From positions 1-36,374 of the forward strand of contig MU626452.1 in assembly GCA_025603075.1 (NCBI GenBank): a DNA stretch of 36,374 nucleotides. The letters run 5' to 3'. Shown one piece after another: positions 21,831-32,426 of this stretch. Origin of the DNA: Neoconidiobolus thromboides FSU 785 (Eukaryota; Entomophthoromycota; Entomophthoromycetes; Entomophthorales; Neoconidiobolaceae). The notes under the pieces are model-generated. The model did no database searches. It was given only the letters and a program-made list of their open reading frames with translations, and had not been told where the DNA came from. Position numbers and translations under genes: made by a program. Numbering within the stretch: position 1 is the stretch's first letter; the number at the start of each line of letters is the position of its first letter.

Positions 21831-23145
21831 TTGAACTAAAAAACAAAATAAAATCAATATTCTAAGAAAATCGAAACAAAAGTCAATTAATTGTTAGCAA
21901 TAAAATATCGAGATTTGATTTATTATCTTTTATTTTAAAACCATAAAATGGATTTATTCTTTTTGAATTAAAAAATAAACGCAGAATATTAACTATTTTT
22001 AGTAGCTTAGGTAATAACTTGGGATACCTTTGAAATTTCATAAACTCAGATATTTGAAAGCAATCTGGGGTTCTATAAAGTTAATAGATTCCAGATTTTT
22101 AGTTAAGGTTAATAAGAACTTAGCATTGTAAGAAAAGTCAAAACAAGTTTGTTGTTAGAATAACTAGGGATAGAATATTCAATTTTAAAATGTTATAAAC
22201 TTCTTTGAGTTGATTAAAATTACACAACAATAAAATATAAAACAGTTGTTTAATTATAACAATTTGTTATGACTTTTCCTAAATCTTACTATTAAATAAT
22301 GAATATCTGGACATTCTTACTAAATATTGAATTTCACTTCAATAAGCACAACAAGAAATCCTTAACATATCATATTAAACTTCAATCTTAACCCAAACTT
22401 ATAATTTGTGTTATATTTCACTTAACTTTTCAATTCAACTAACCCAACTCTGTTCCACCTAACTATTTAATTTAAAAATTAGACAAATTAAATACTTAAA
22501 TTTTATTAATCCTTTAAATAACAAACATTTTAAATTAATTCTTATTCAAATAAATTGGGATACTCAATCTGTTTTGAATTATTAAAGCATTGTTTCTAGT
22601 TTACTCAGTTCAAATTTAATAATTTATATTCATCGATTTATACTTCCTTCTATAATTAATCAAGTATAATTTCTTCATAGTAATTAAGTAAAATACCTTT
22701 TATTTTTTAGCAAAAGCTACTACATAATCAAACTTGAAATTTACTATTCGACTTCAGTTTTATAACAAAAGCGTCACTTTCCTTTTGAAACTACAACTTA
22801 ACATAGGGCAACACCTTAACTACTTTTTTCACTACTCTGGCTTTGCTATCTCTGGTTAGAAACTTACTTTCTAGTCTTTCTTAACTAATAAAATAACTTA
22901 TGGTTTTAATAGCTATAGGTTTTTTAAGTAATGTTTTGAGCAAACAAATTAATCACATTATTTGATTAAAAGCAAAAGCAATTTCCACTGGTATTATTAA
23001 TATTGTTATAAAAAATATGAATTCTAGCTGATTTATTTGAAAAGTTATGCTATTTCAAATGTATTTTGTTATACTAGCTTATTTTGTGACAATGATGTTA
23101 ATATCAAAAATGAATATAACAATATATAGAATTAAATTTATTATT

Positions 23146-23503
23146 ATTAGCTAGACTTTTATTCTTAATAGATAAAGATGGGTATATAAAGAAATTTTTA
23201 CTATAGATTTATATTAAATTTATTTTAAATTGTCCAAGTGTTACTTTATTAATCCATGTTGGTATACTTTTATCAAAAATTGCTAATTTTAAGCTTGAAA
23301 TGTCAAAATAGCTTAATAGAAACAAATTTATTTAATATAAGAGGGTGTTTTTTTGGTTTCCTCACTTTTCCATTTTTAAAGCACTATTTAAGTGGAAAAG
23401 TTGCTAGTAAAATTCCTAAACAAAAAAATACATCCCCATAAATTTATGATAAAAATTTCTTTATAAATCATCTTTATCTATTAAGAGTAAAGGTTTAGCT
23501 AAT
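23146..23503. repeat. Long inverted repeat (~55-bp arms) enclosing MITE copy 8
   Basis: Left arm 23146-23201 and right arm 23450-23503 are reverse complements with few mismatches and about one base of gap. Shared blocks include ATTAGCTA, TCTTAATAGATAAAGATG and TAAAGAAATTTTTA. The ~250-bp loop contains MITE copy 8. It could be a separate, larger MITE into which copy 8 inserted, or a foldback element. Confidence 0.85.
23340..23440 (+). mobile_element. MITE-like repeat, copy 8
   Basis: GAGGGTGTTTTTTTGG at the left end and AAATACATCCCCATA at the right, with TTTTCC ... GTGGAAAAG in the centre. It lies inside the inverted repeat 23146-23503. Confidence 0.85.
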
Positions 23504-23949
23504 ATAAATAATAGCTTTCTTATTAATATTAAATTATCAAACTCGGTCATATTATTTTTTATAAAAATACTTTAATTTTTTTATTAACAGCTTTGTTTAT
23601 ACTTTAAACACGATTAATTAAACTAGCATAAGTCATAGATATTTTGTTTTCCATGAATACAATAATTTTTTTGATTTTATCATACATACTCTTTAATCCT
23701 TTTGTCCCAAATACTTTTTGAGTCTCCTCTTCGTTTGATTATATTATACCAATTTTTAGAGTTTATAGAGCTTTTATTCAATCAAACTACGCCTTTTTTA
23801 AGTACAATATTCAAATAAAATTTAACTGCAAACAATTCATTTTTTTATAGAAAAAATCCATAAAATCCCAAAAATGCGCAATCCAAAAAATATAGAGAAA
23901 AAAGAACAAAATCCTTAACATTGTCTTTGATATAAAAAGGGGATATAAA

Positions 23950-25310
23950 ATGAGCAAAAAAAACATTAGCACACCAAGTGAAACTAAAGAGATAAAGATT
24001 ACCGAAACTGATTTCGATGTCGAAGGAAAGATCCCAATCACAAGTGTTCAATTGGAAGGGATTGTAAGTTGACTGTCCATGATCAAATTTTAAACTAATA
24101 TTTTATTCAGGTTTTAATGAATATCATTAAACACTGTCGTGAAAACTTTCCATCTTATTCATCTGGTTTATTATTAGGTTTAGACTTTAATGAAGTCTTA
24201 GAAGTAACAAACTCTTTTGCTTTCCCAAGTGTTTCTGAAAATAAAAGTATCAATGGTAGTCTTATTTTAACATAAATGAAATTATATGTAACCTCTATTT
24301 TAGCTGCTCAATATCGTGCTGAAATGATTCGTCATTACCGTGAAGTTAACATTGATTCCACCACTGTTGGATGGTATGTTTCATCCCAATTAAACGATTT
24401 TTTGACATCTAGTTTTATTGAAACTCAAGCTTCATATCAAAGAAGTTTGGGTAATAAATGTGTTGCTTTAGTTCATGGTATTTCAATTATATTTATGTAA
24501 AATGAAAAATTAAACATTATAAGATGTTTCTAGAAGTGCCATTGGTTCTCTTCACCTTCGTGCTTATAGATTATCAGATAGTTTTATGGAACTTTACCAA
24601 AGCAATAAGTTCACTTCAAAAAGGTAATTTTTGCTTATTTTAATGAACTAATTTTTAATTTTTTTTAGTTTAAGTGACTCTAATCTTACTTTTGAGAATA
24701 TATTAGTCGAAATTCCAATCATAATTCATAATCCAGATATTATCAATGCTATGTTACATGAACTTGTTGATGATAGTGAAGTACTTGAAGCCAGTTTGAA
24801 TACTGGACCATCTATTCGTTTTAATACCCCAGCTTTACCAAGCTCCTCTTTTATATCACCAAATTATGGCATCTTAGATTTAAATATTGAGCCATATATT
24901 GAACGTAACCTTGAAAACTTATTAGAGTCTTTGGAAGATTATTCTAATGAACAAAATAATTTCCAATATCATTCACGTAATTTAGCAAGAGAAAAGAGTC
25001 GTATTCAAAGTTATCTTCAATCTAAAGTAATAATAATAATAATTTTAGTATAAAGTAAAACTAATATACATTATAGCACCAAGAAAATGAAGCAAGAGTA
25101 GCACGTGGACAAGCACCATTGATATTAGAGACTGAAGAACAAGTTTATGCTAAATTTAAGTTACCAGCAGAACCTTCACGTTTTGATTCTTTATTAACTA
25201 ATTATCAAATTAATAGTTATTGTAAACAACTCAATCAATTTACTGGACCAACTTTAACTAAAATGTATGCTACACAAGGATTACAACAAAGTAATAATCA
25301 ACAGGAATAA
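23950..25310 (+). CDS. EIF3H: Translation initiation factor eIF3 subunit h
   Basis: MPN-domain subunit of the eIF3 scaffold that binds the 40S ribosome. Six exons: 23950-24063, 24111-24255, 24304-24477, 24524-24623, 24669-25026, 25077-25310; introns 45-50 nt, all in phase, 374 aa (human 352). The MPN/Mov34 region (residues ~33-170) has GLLLGLDFNEVLEVTNSFAF and MIRHYREVNID, then VGWYVSS in place of a catalytic JAMM motif, as expected for a non-catalytic MPN subunit. Next come SAIGSLHLRAYRLS and LTFENILVEIPI, a coiled segment near residues 260-300, and the family's C-terminal pattern FDSLLTNYQINSYCKQL followed by TKMYATQGLQ. Subunit f is excluded by the eIF3h-type C-terminus. S. cerevisiae lacks this subunit; most other fungi have it. 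Confidence 0.93.
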
Positions 25311-25552
25311 ATTAGAAAAGGATATACATTAAAATAAAACTTTGTTTTTAATTAAAAAGCTTTATATTTAACTTTTTAATTATGGCTTATTAAATACTTA
25401 ATTATTGATTTAAAAAAATAATGATTATGAATTAAAATTTAATTATAAAGCATAAAATTATCAAATAATATTCTTAGGTTAGAATAAGATGCTACTTTAT
25501 TTTAAAAGTTTAACACGACTTAAAAAAACAGGGGTAAAAACTAGAAGGATGA

Positions 25553-25894
25553 TTACCAAAACCAGCCAAAGTTATTGAAAGGACCGAAGCCATCACAGCC
25601 ATCGAAGCAGCCACCACATCCACCAAATCCACCACATCCACCAAATCCACCACATCCACCACATCCACCATTAAAACAGCCACCACAATTGCCATCAAAG
25701 AAACCATCAAAAACACCACCACCGAAACCATCAAAACCAAAAGGAATAAGTCCAGTAAAGCCAAAATCACATGATCCACATCCCCAACAATCATCAAAAC
25801 ATCTTCTAACAGGGGTAGAGCCCAAACCAGTTGGGGCAGTGAAGACAATAGTAGCTAATAAAGCAATAATGAAAATAACAGTTTTATTAAACAT
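25553..25894 (-). CDS. Secreted Gly/Cys-rich small protein
   Basis: Single-exon 113-aa protein. It has a clear signal peptide (FNKTVIFIIALLATIVFTAP) with probable cleavage after the TAP/TGLG region. The mature part is dominated by Gly, Cys and Phe: RRCFDDCWGCGSC, then repeated GGCGGF/GGCGGC units, ending NNFGWFW. I chose ATG 25894 over 25909 because it starts the signal peptide directly. Gly/Cys repeat proteins of this kind are found among fungal cell-wall or secreted effectors, but I do not recognise a named family and assign no function. GC content is well above the surroundings because of the Gly codons. The opposite-strand Pro-rich frame (25575-25937) is its shadow. Confidence 0.7.
   Translation of the reverse strand: MFNKTVIFIIALLATIVFTAPTGLGSTPVRRCFDDCWGCGSCDFGFTGLIPFGFDGFGGGVFDGFFDGNCGGCFNGGCGGCGGFGGCGGFGGCGGCFDGCDGFGPFNNFGWFW
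25620..25695. repeat. Short tandem repeat encoding Gly-Gly-Cys/Phe units
   Basis: Tandem CCACCACATCCACCAAAT-like units within the secreted-protein gene, coding on the minus strand for GGCGGF. Confidence 0.85.
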
Positions 25895-26223
25895 TTTTAA
25901 TCCAGTCAATGGAGTTTTATTTGAATTCTTTGTATAAATTCATTATATTTATACTTTGTTTTATATATTCTAGTTAAATTGATTATTTGATGATTTTTAA
26001 CAATTCATCTATCTTTAATTTTGATTTATCTGATTTTTGAGTTTGAACTTGATAATATTATTTTTAATTTTCTAAATTTAGGAAGTGAGAGTTTTAAATT
26101 ATATGTCAACTTATAATTCACCCATAATACTAAGTGATCCTATCAAAATGATATTACTAAATTAAATAAAAATAAAAAATTATCATTTCGGTATAAAAAT
26201 TTAATCAAAAAATATAGACATAG
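25895..26223. promoter_or_regulatory. Divergent 5' region between the secreted protein and PWP2
   Basis: 329 bp between opposing start codons; AT-rich, no motif recognised. Confidence 0.4.
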
Positions 26224-29200
26224 ATGAAATCAGACTTCAAAGTAATTCAAATGGTAAAATTATTAAATATAATAATTAAACATCAATTTAGTTTTCAAAC
26301 CTTTGTGGTACAGTTTATAAACAAGGAAACGTAATTTTTACACCAGATGGTAACTCATTAATATCACCAGTTGGAAATAGGGTTACGGTATTTGACCTTA
26401 TAAAGTAAATGACTCATAAAATTCAATTTATAATTATTAAATAGTTTAAAGTAATAAGTCTATTACATTGCCTTTTGAAACAAGTACCAATATAGTATGT
26501 ATGGATATAACGCCCAATGGAAACATGTTGTTTGTGGCTGATGAGGGTAATAAATTAAAATAATAATTGTATAGAGTGAATGTTAACAGTTTTATAAAGA
26601 GGGTCATGGAGTTTTGATGAACTTGAATAGACGCTTTGTCCTCCATAGATTCAATTTTAAAGGAAGAATAAGAACATTAAAGTTTAGTCCAAATGGAAAG
26701 TAAAAACTATATATTTTACTATAACGAATAGAATATTAAAGGAAATTTAGATTCTTTGCTTATACTATAGAAAATGAAATTCAACTTTGGAGAACTCCAG
26801 GTTCCCATAGAGAGTTGACCCCTTTTATTAAACTTAAAGAAAGTAAAAGCCACTTTGATACCATTACTTGTTTAAGTTGGTCACCTGATAGCAGGTAATA
26901 AAAAGGAAAATAAAATGAAAGAGAAATAGATATTAATCAAACTATAGATATATTGTTACTGGATCAACAGATATGAGTTGTAAAATTTTCCCATTATATG
27001 GAAAAAAAAGTGAAATTGTTACATTATCTGGACATAAAGATTCGGTTATGGGATGTTATTTTTCAAATGATATGAAGCATGTAAGCTTTAACTATGATAA
27101 AAAAAAATTTATTTATAGCTTTTAGATTTATACAATTAGTAAAGATGGTGTATGTTGCGATTGGGAATATACATCGATCCGTGAAATATTGGTATCAAAT
27201 GGAGATGAAATCGATCATGAAACTATTGATGAAGATAGATTGGATAGAGTTAAATGGTTAGTAACTAATAGAAATTATTTCAATCAAGCTGGAAGTAAAG
27301 TTATTTCGGTTGCTTTCCATCCATTATCAAATTTACTTTTGGTTGGTTTTTCAAAAGGTATTTTTGGTATTTGGCAATTACCAGATTTTGCAAATATTCA
27401 TACTTTAAGGTAAGCAATTAAATTCCTCTATTAATTTTATTTACTAATTTTATTTAGTATTTCTCAAACAAAAATTGATACAGTAAGTATTAATTGTACT
27501 GGTGAATGGTTAGCATTTGGTACTGTAAAATATGGTCAATTATTAGTATGGGAATGGCAATCTGAGACTTATGTACTTAAACAACAAGGGCATTACTTTG
27601 ATATGAACACTATGTCTTATTCGGCAGATGGTCAAAATATTGCAACCGGGGGTCAAGATGGAAAATTAAAGATATGGGACACTGCTTCTGGTTTCAGTTT
27701 CGTGACATTTAGTGAGCATCAAGGGCCTATTTCACAAGTTGAGTTTACAAAACAAGGTCAAGTGGTTGTTTCTGCTTCTTTAGATGGTACTGTACGTGCT
27801 TTTGATCTTTTAAGATATCGTAACTTCCGTACCTTTACTACCCCGGATCCAGTACAATTTTCTTGCTTAGCTGTAGATCCATCAGGTGAAATTATTTGTG
27901 CAGGTTCTATTGATACATTTGAAGTTTTTGTATGGTCAATGCAAACAGGTAAATTGCTTGATGTCTTATCAGGCCATGAAGGTCCAATTTCATGTATGGC
28001 CTTTTCTCCTATTGATAATATGGTGGCTACTGGTTCATGGGATGGAACAGTAAGAATATGGGATGCTTTTGGTAGAGGTCAATCTGTCGAACTTTTACAA
28101 GTTGACTCTGATGTACTTGCATTAACTTATAGTCCAGATGGTAAACAAATCGCTGCTGCTTCTTTGGATGGACAAATTACCTTTTGGGATCCAAGTGAGG
28201 GTCAACAACAGGGATCTATTGAAGGTAGACATGACATTTCAGGTGGACGTAAAGTAGGGGATAAAATTAGTGCAGCTAATTCAGCTCAAGGGAAATCGTT
28301 CAATTCATTATGTTATACTGCTGATGGAAAATGTATCATTGGTGGTGGAAACAGCAAATATGTATGCATCTACGATTGCTCAACTTCAGTCTTAGTTAGA
28401 AAATTCCAAATAACTTATAACAAATCATTAGATGGAACCCAAGAAATGCTTAACTCTAAATTTATGACGGAAGCAGGGGCACTTGATACGATCGATGATC
28501 AAGACGATGATCCTATGGTTAATATGAAATATCGTAAAGAAGCTCTTCCAGGTGTAGCACAAGGAGATTTGTCAGTAAGGAGAACTCGCCCAGAAGCTCG
28601 TACTAAATCTGTAAGATTTTCTCCAACTGGAAGGTCATGGGCTGCAGCTTCAACTGAAGGGTTACTTATTTATTCATTAGATGATACATTACTTTTTGAT
28701 CCATTTGATCTTGAAATTGAAATTACACCCGAATCAGTATTAGATACATTGAAGAATGAAGATTACTTAAAAGCCTTGGTAATGTCGTTCCGTCTTAATG
28801 AAAAACCAATTATTAAACAAGTCCTTGAAAAAATTCCACCATCAGATATCCCACTCATTTCACCATCGATACCATCAAGGTATTTAGAATCACTATTGAA
28901 GTTTTTGGCCAATTATGCTGAGCAAGGTACTCCTCATCTAGAATTTTTATTAATTTGGTGCCATTCTCTATTCACCAGTCATGCCCAATATTTAAAACAA
29001 AATATTGCATCCTATTTACCTTCTATTCGTGGTATTCAAAAAGTGCTTTCTAAACTTTATGGAGACCTTTCTAATTTGTGTGAAGATAACTTATATCTTA
29101 TAGAATACCTTGGAGACTCAAAAGATAAAGTTGATATGTCGAATTTAAACGAAGATGAACAAGGAGAGCCTATACCTAATTTTGAAGAAAATGAAGATGA

Positions 29201-29237
29201 GATTGAGATTGACGATGACGAGGATTATATGGAATAA
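26224..29237 (+). CDS. PWP2: Periodic tryptophan protein 2 (U3 snoRNP/UtpB subunit)
   Basis: WD40 protein of the UtpB complex in the small-subunit processome; needed for early 18S rRNA processing in the nucleolus. Eight exons: 26224-26241, 26292-26404, 26452-26546, 26600-26699, 26751-26894, 26948-27080, 27126-27409, 27458-29237, all in phase, 888 aa (yeast Pwp2 923). It opens MKSDFKFSNLCGTVYKQGN, almost identical to yeast, and retains SPVGNRVTVFDLINNKS. Two tandem beta-propellers of WD repeats follow (GQDGKLKIWDT, SLDGTVRAFDLLRYRNFRTF, GSWDGTVRIWD), then SVRFSPTGRSWAAASTEGLLIYS and the helical Utp12/PWP2 C-terminal domain (FRLNEKPIIKQVL). The tail is acidic. Introns 2 and 3 must use AAAG acceptors to keep the conserved sequence in frame. 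Confidence 0.96.
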
Positions 29238-29672
29238 TGTAAACCTCATTATACGATATAATATCTTCTCTTTAAATTTAAATTGTTTTAATTCTTAGTA
29301 AGTTGGTGTTGTAAATCATTTAAATTTTATTTGATAGCTTTAATCAATAGTTGCTATGTATGTAGCTATCTTTAATCTTTAATTAAATTTTTATAGAATA
29401 TTTTATTTGTACTTTTTTAAACTTGCAATTTTAAGCTTAAAATAAATTAATTTATTATGTTCCTCTTTATTTTTTAAAATAGTTTATTTAAATACTATTC
29501 TCATTAAATGTAATAACTCAAGTTCAAAATAGATATTTGCTATAGATGAAGTGAACATAAAATTTCGAAAACCTAAATCAAGAATTTAATATTTTGTAAT
29601 TTATTTTTTACTTTTTTGCAATAATTTGAATGTTTTTAAAAAAAAATAAGTCAACTTTTAAACTTTAAAAAA
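29238..29672. other. Intergenic, no feature seen
   Basis: 435 bp of AT-rich sequence between tandem genes PWP2 and MZT1. It must hold the PWP2 3' UTR and the MZT1 promoter; no motif was recognised. Confidence 0.4.
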
Positions 29673-29920
29673 ATGGAAGATTATAGTGATAATGAGATAG
29701 TAGCCGTAGAAACAAGAGATATCATAGGAGGTAAATAGTATTATTTCTGATATTTTATCTTTTAAATGAGTTAGAATTACAGGAATTGTCACAATTATTA
29801 AATTTAGACTTAGATAAAGAAAGTATATCTAATGTATTATCCCTTACAGAACAAGGTTATAATCCAGAGTCATTAGCAACAATATTACTTGAGTTAAAGA
29901 GTGAGAAAAGAGCAGATTAA
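29673..29920 (+). CDS. MZT1: Mitotic-spindle organizing protein 1 (MOZART1)
   Basis: Small subunit of the gamma-tubulin complex; binds the N-termini of GCP proteins and helps recruit the complex to microtubule-organizing centres. Two exons, 29673-29730 and 29775-29920, with a 44-nt intron (GTAAAT...GTTAG), 67 aa. The core ELSQLLNLDLDKESIS followed by LTEQGYNPESLATILLELK matches the family's helices (EIS.iL.tGLd.e.L.icv.L.E.GvNPeALa.vI.eLr), including the invariant E-x-G-x-NPE-xLA. An acceptor 8 nt further on (ACAG) would shift the frame, so the TTAG site is chosen. No single open frame covers the gene, so a simple ORF search would miss it. S. cerevisiae lacks MZT1; S. pombe has it. Confidence 0.9.
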
Positions 29921-30048
29921 AAACTAGACTCACTCACAATAGTAAAGTCAGATAACAATCCCATTTTATTAATAAATTATTATTATTCAAAGATTTAGTT
30001 ATCTGTTTTAAAGATTTTTAAATCTACCCATTTATTAGAGTAAAAATA

Positions 30049-30694
30049 TTAGTGACAGGCAAACGATCTACTTGCAGACAAAGGTTTAAACGCAGAAATA
30101 AAAAAATGACCAAATAAAGCACCAAAAGTTACGGCCAGCATAAGATAGATATTGTAGGTCATGAATATAAGCATTAGCATGAAAGAATAAAAAACTTGGA
30201 TAGCATAAATTATGCTTAAAGGGAAACGACTTACAGGTTTTCTAAACATTTTTTAACATTTAAAATTTTAATAATAGAAATAAATACCTTTTTATATTGA
30301 TAGTATCCTCTAGGCTTTCGTCTTGTAACAAACGCGGGGAAGTTAATGGGTCATAGCTATCTTCTAAATGTATTGATTCTGGCTCAGAATTTGCTAATAC
30401 ACGATAACTCCTCTCAATTCTCTCCTGCCAGTTTTGGCTTAAACTTCTTAAATATTCATATCCAATGCCTAAGATGAATATTATTAAACAAGATAATACC
30501 ATTGATAAAGCTCCATTGATTCTCCAGAAATCAAAAAGTACACAAATGTTTTCAACATCTGCGTTGATGGTCATCTAATATTTAATACTCTTTAAAACTA
30601 TAAGTTATAATAATTATGACAGCTTTACTTTCATTGAACATTCTCCATGATTCATCCCTCCTGATTTTGGCATGTTATGCATTGAATGATCCAT
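30049..30694 (-). CDS. Ctr-family copper transporter
   Basis: Trimeric copper(I) uptake channel of plasma or vacuolar membrane. Exons 30629-30694, 30288-30574, 30049-30241 (introns 54 and 46 nt), in phase, 181 aa. The first exon gives a Met/His-rich extracellular tail (MDHSMHNMPKSGGMNHGECS) that binds copper in this family. TM1 begins near VLFDFWRINGA. After a cytosolic loop, TM2 carries the essential MxxxM motif in MLMLIFMTYN, and TM3 the GxxxG packing motif in TFGALFGHFF. The C-terminus has a Cys-His ending (FACH), as in Ctr proteins that pass copper to chaperones. Its start lies 175 bp from GPI8, pointing away. No copper-responsive element (MAC1/CuRE type) was identified by eye. Confidence 0.93.
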
Positions 30695-30869
30695 TTTACG
30701 TTATATAATATATCTTAAAACTGTTCTCTAATAAATTGGAGCAATGTTTCTTTAAAATCTTTAATAAATTTATTCTCTATCTCATCATTAGTAATTTTAA
30801 TTGGTTAAAAAGTGCTTTGGTATCTTAAATAAAAGCTTTGTGATTAATTAACTTCACCTTTTTTAAATA
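30695..30869. promoter_or_regulatory. 175-bp divergent promoter, copper transporter / GPI8
   Basis: The shortest gap between divergent starts in the window; both promoters must share it. AT-rich, no named motif seen. Confidence 0.5.
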
Positions 30870-32079
30870 ATGAATTTACAACTAATTTTATTCAACTTTT
30901 ATTTACTCTTTATATGTGCTGACAATGAGAAATTTATCAGTTCTACTAAATCAAAGCATACGAATAATTGGGCAGTCATAGTAAGTGTTCATATGATCTA
31001 TTTTAGCCCTAATTTACGCTTTCTAGGTAAGCGCCTCCAGGTTTTGGTTTAATTACAGGCATTTGTCGAGTGCCATAGGGATTTATCGAACAGTAAAAAG
31101 GTTAGGAATCCCAGACTCCAATATAATTTTAATGTTAGCTGATGACATAGCGTGCAATCCAAGAAACAAATTCCCAGGTCAAGTATTCAGAGATACCAAT
31201 GACGAAGACCTTTACGGAAATGATATTGAAGTGGATTACAAAGGATATGACGTGACAGTTGAAAATTTTGTTCGTGTACTCACTAACAGGCTGCCTGAAA
31301 ATGTACCTAAATCCAAAAGATTACAAACGGATGAAAACTCAAATATACTAGTTTATCTTACCGGCCATGGTGGAGAGAATTTTTTGAAGTTTCAAGATAG
31401 CGAGGAGATCACTGCTCAAGAGATTGGGGACGCGTTTATGCAAATGAATCAAAAATCTAGGTACAACGAAATTTTATACATCATTGATACATGTGAAGCA
31501 AATTCTTTATATTCTAAGATTAGGTCACCAAATATTATATCTGTAGGTTCAAGTAAAATTGGAGAGAAATCATATTCTTACAATAACCATAATGATCTTG
31601 GAGTTACTGTTGTTGAAAGGCTTACTCATTTTACCCTTGAGTTTATGAAGGGTGTCAATCCAGAAAGTCAAAAAACATTGAAAGAGTTGTTTGATTTTTA
31701 TGACCCAAGTAAGTTAGATGCTCATCCTGGGTTTGTTACAGATAACATCGATAGAAAATTCGATGAAGTATTGTTAATGGATTTCTTTGGTTCAAAGCAA
31801 AATGTAATTATTACTTCAAACGAAGAAGAGGTGAACAACACTATTTTAACTAATTATGAACCAGTCAAACTAGAAAATGTAGATGAAATTGAGGGCGCTA
31901 ATCATAATCAAAGTGATTTCTCAACCCAGTTTATTGATAGCTTATTAAATTATTTTGAATTTAATAGTGATTCAACTCCAAGTTCATATAATATAATCGC
32001 AAATGAGGATAACCGATTCACTCCTTTAATAGTAGCTTTCATTTTATTGTTCCCTTTAGCATTATCCTATTATAGTTAA
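30870..32079 (+). CDS. GPI8: GPI-anchor transamidase catalytic subunit (Gpi8/PIG-K)
   Basis: Caspase-like (C13 family) cysteine protease of the ER GPI-transamidase; cleaves the C-terminal signal of precursors and attaches the GPI anchor. Exons 30870-30980 and 31027-32079 (46-nt intron), 387 aa (yeast 411, human 395). It has an N-terminal signal peptide (LQLILFNFYLLFICA), then NNWAVI joined to VSASRFWFNYRHL, the strongly conserved family start. Catalytic His151 lies in YLTGHGGENFLKF and Cys193 in IDTCEANSLY; their spacing (42) equals that of the human enzyme. LADDIACNPRN and the luminal domain follow, with a C-terminal TM anchor (LIVAFILLFPLALSYYS). Exon 2 begins with GTAAG, a decoy donor directly after the acceptor. 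It converges on APP1. Confidence 0.96.
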
Positions 32080-32426
32080 AATTTAACTAAAGTATATTTA
32101 TTTAAATTATTTTATTTTAATATGATTATTTAAAATAGTTTAATGTTTGAATTTAAGTGAGAGTCTGATAATTATTTAACAGCTATATGAATGAAATAAA
32201 TTAGTAAACCTGGATTTTGTGATGAGAATTAAATTTATAAATGGTAGATATTATAATATTAAAACGAAGAATATAAAATAACATATCGATTTTATTTTTT
32301 ATTTTATTAGCTAAATATATAGATTGGGAAGGCATTTAGTATCTTCATTTCCAATAGTACTAAGGAAAATAAAAAAACTAACTTAAAGTGAAATAACAAA
32401 CAACTATTAAAATTACAAAACTAAAC
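32080..32426. other. Intergenic between convergent genes
   Basis: 347 bp between the 3' ends of GPI8 and the APP1-like gene; AT-rich 3' UTR sequence, no other feature seen. Confidence 0.45.

Larger units (their letters stand above)
21831..23949. other. 2.1-kb gap between RhoGAP and eIF3h; repeats but no supportable gene
   Basis: Shared 5' region of two divergent genes. A minus-strand frame ending near 21890 is open for ~60 codons (containing LYRTPDCFQISEF and INPFYGFKI), but upstream of it stops occur at the random rate, so it is not called. The gap holds the inverted repeat at 23146-23503 and MITE copy 8. Confidence 0.45.

Noticed and set aside
21890-22890. A minus-strand frame across the RhoGAP-eIF3h gap that reads sensibly if stops are taken as Gln.
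   Set aside because: About 30 stops in ~330 codons is the random rate for this composition; replacing them with Gln makes any AT-rich frame look protein-like. Only the last ~60 codons are open.
25575-25937. Pro/Lys-rich 120-aa plus-strand frame.
   Set aside because: Antisense of the Gly/Cys-rich gene; the minus-strand frame has a signal peptide and a more natural composition.
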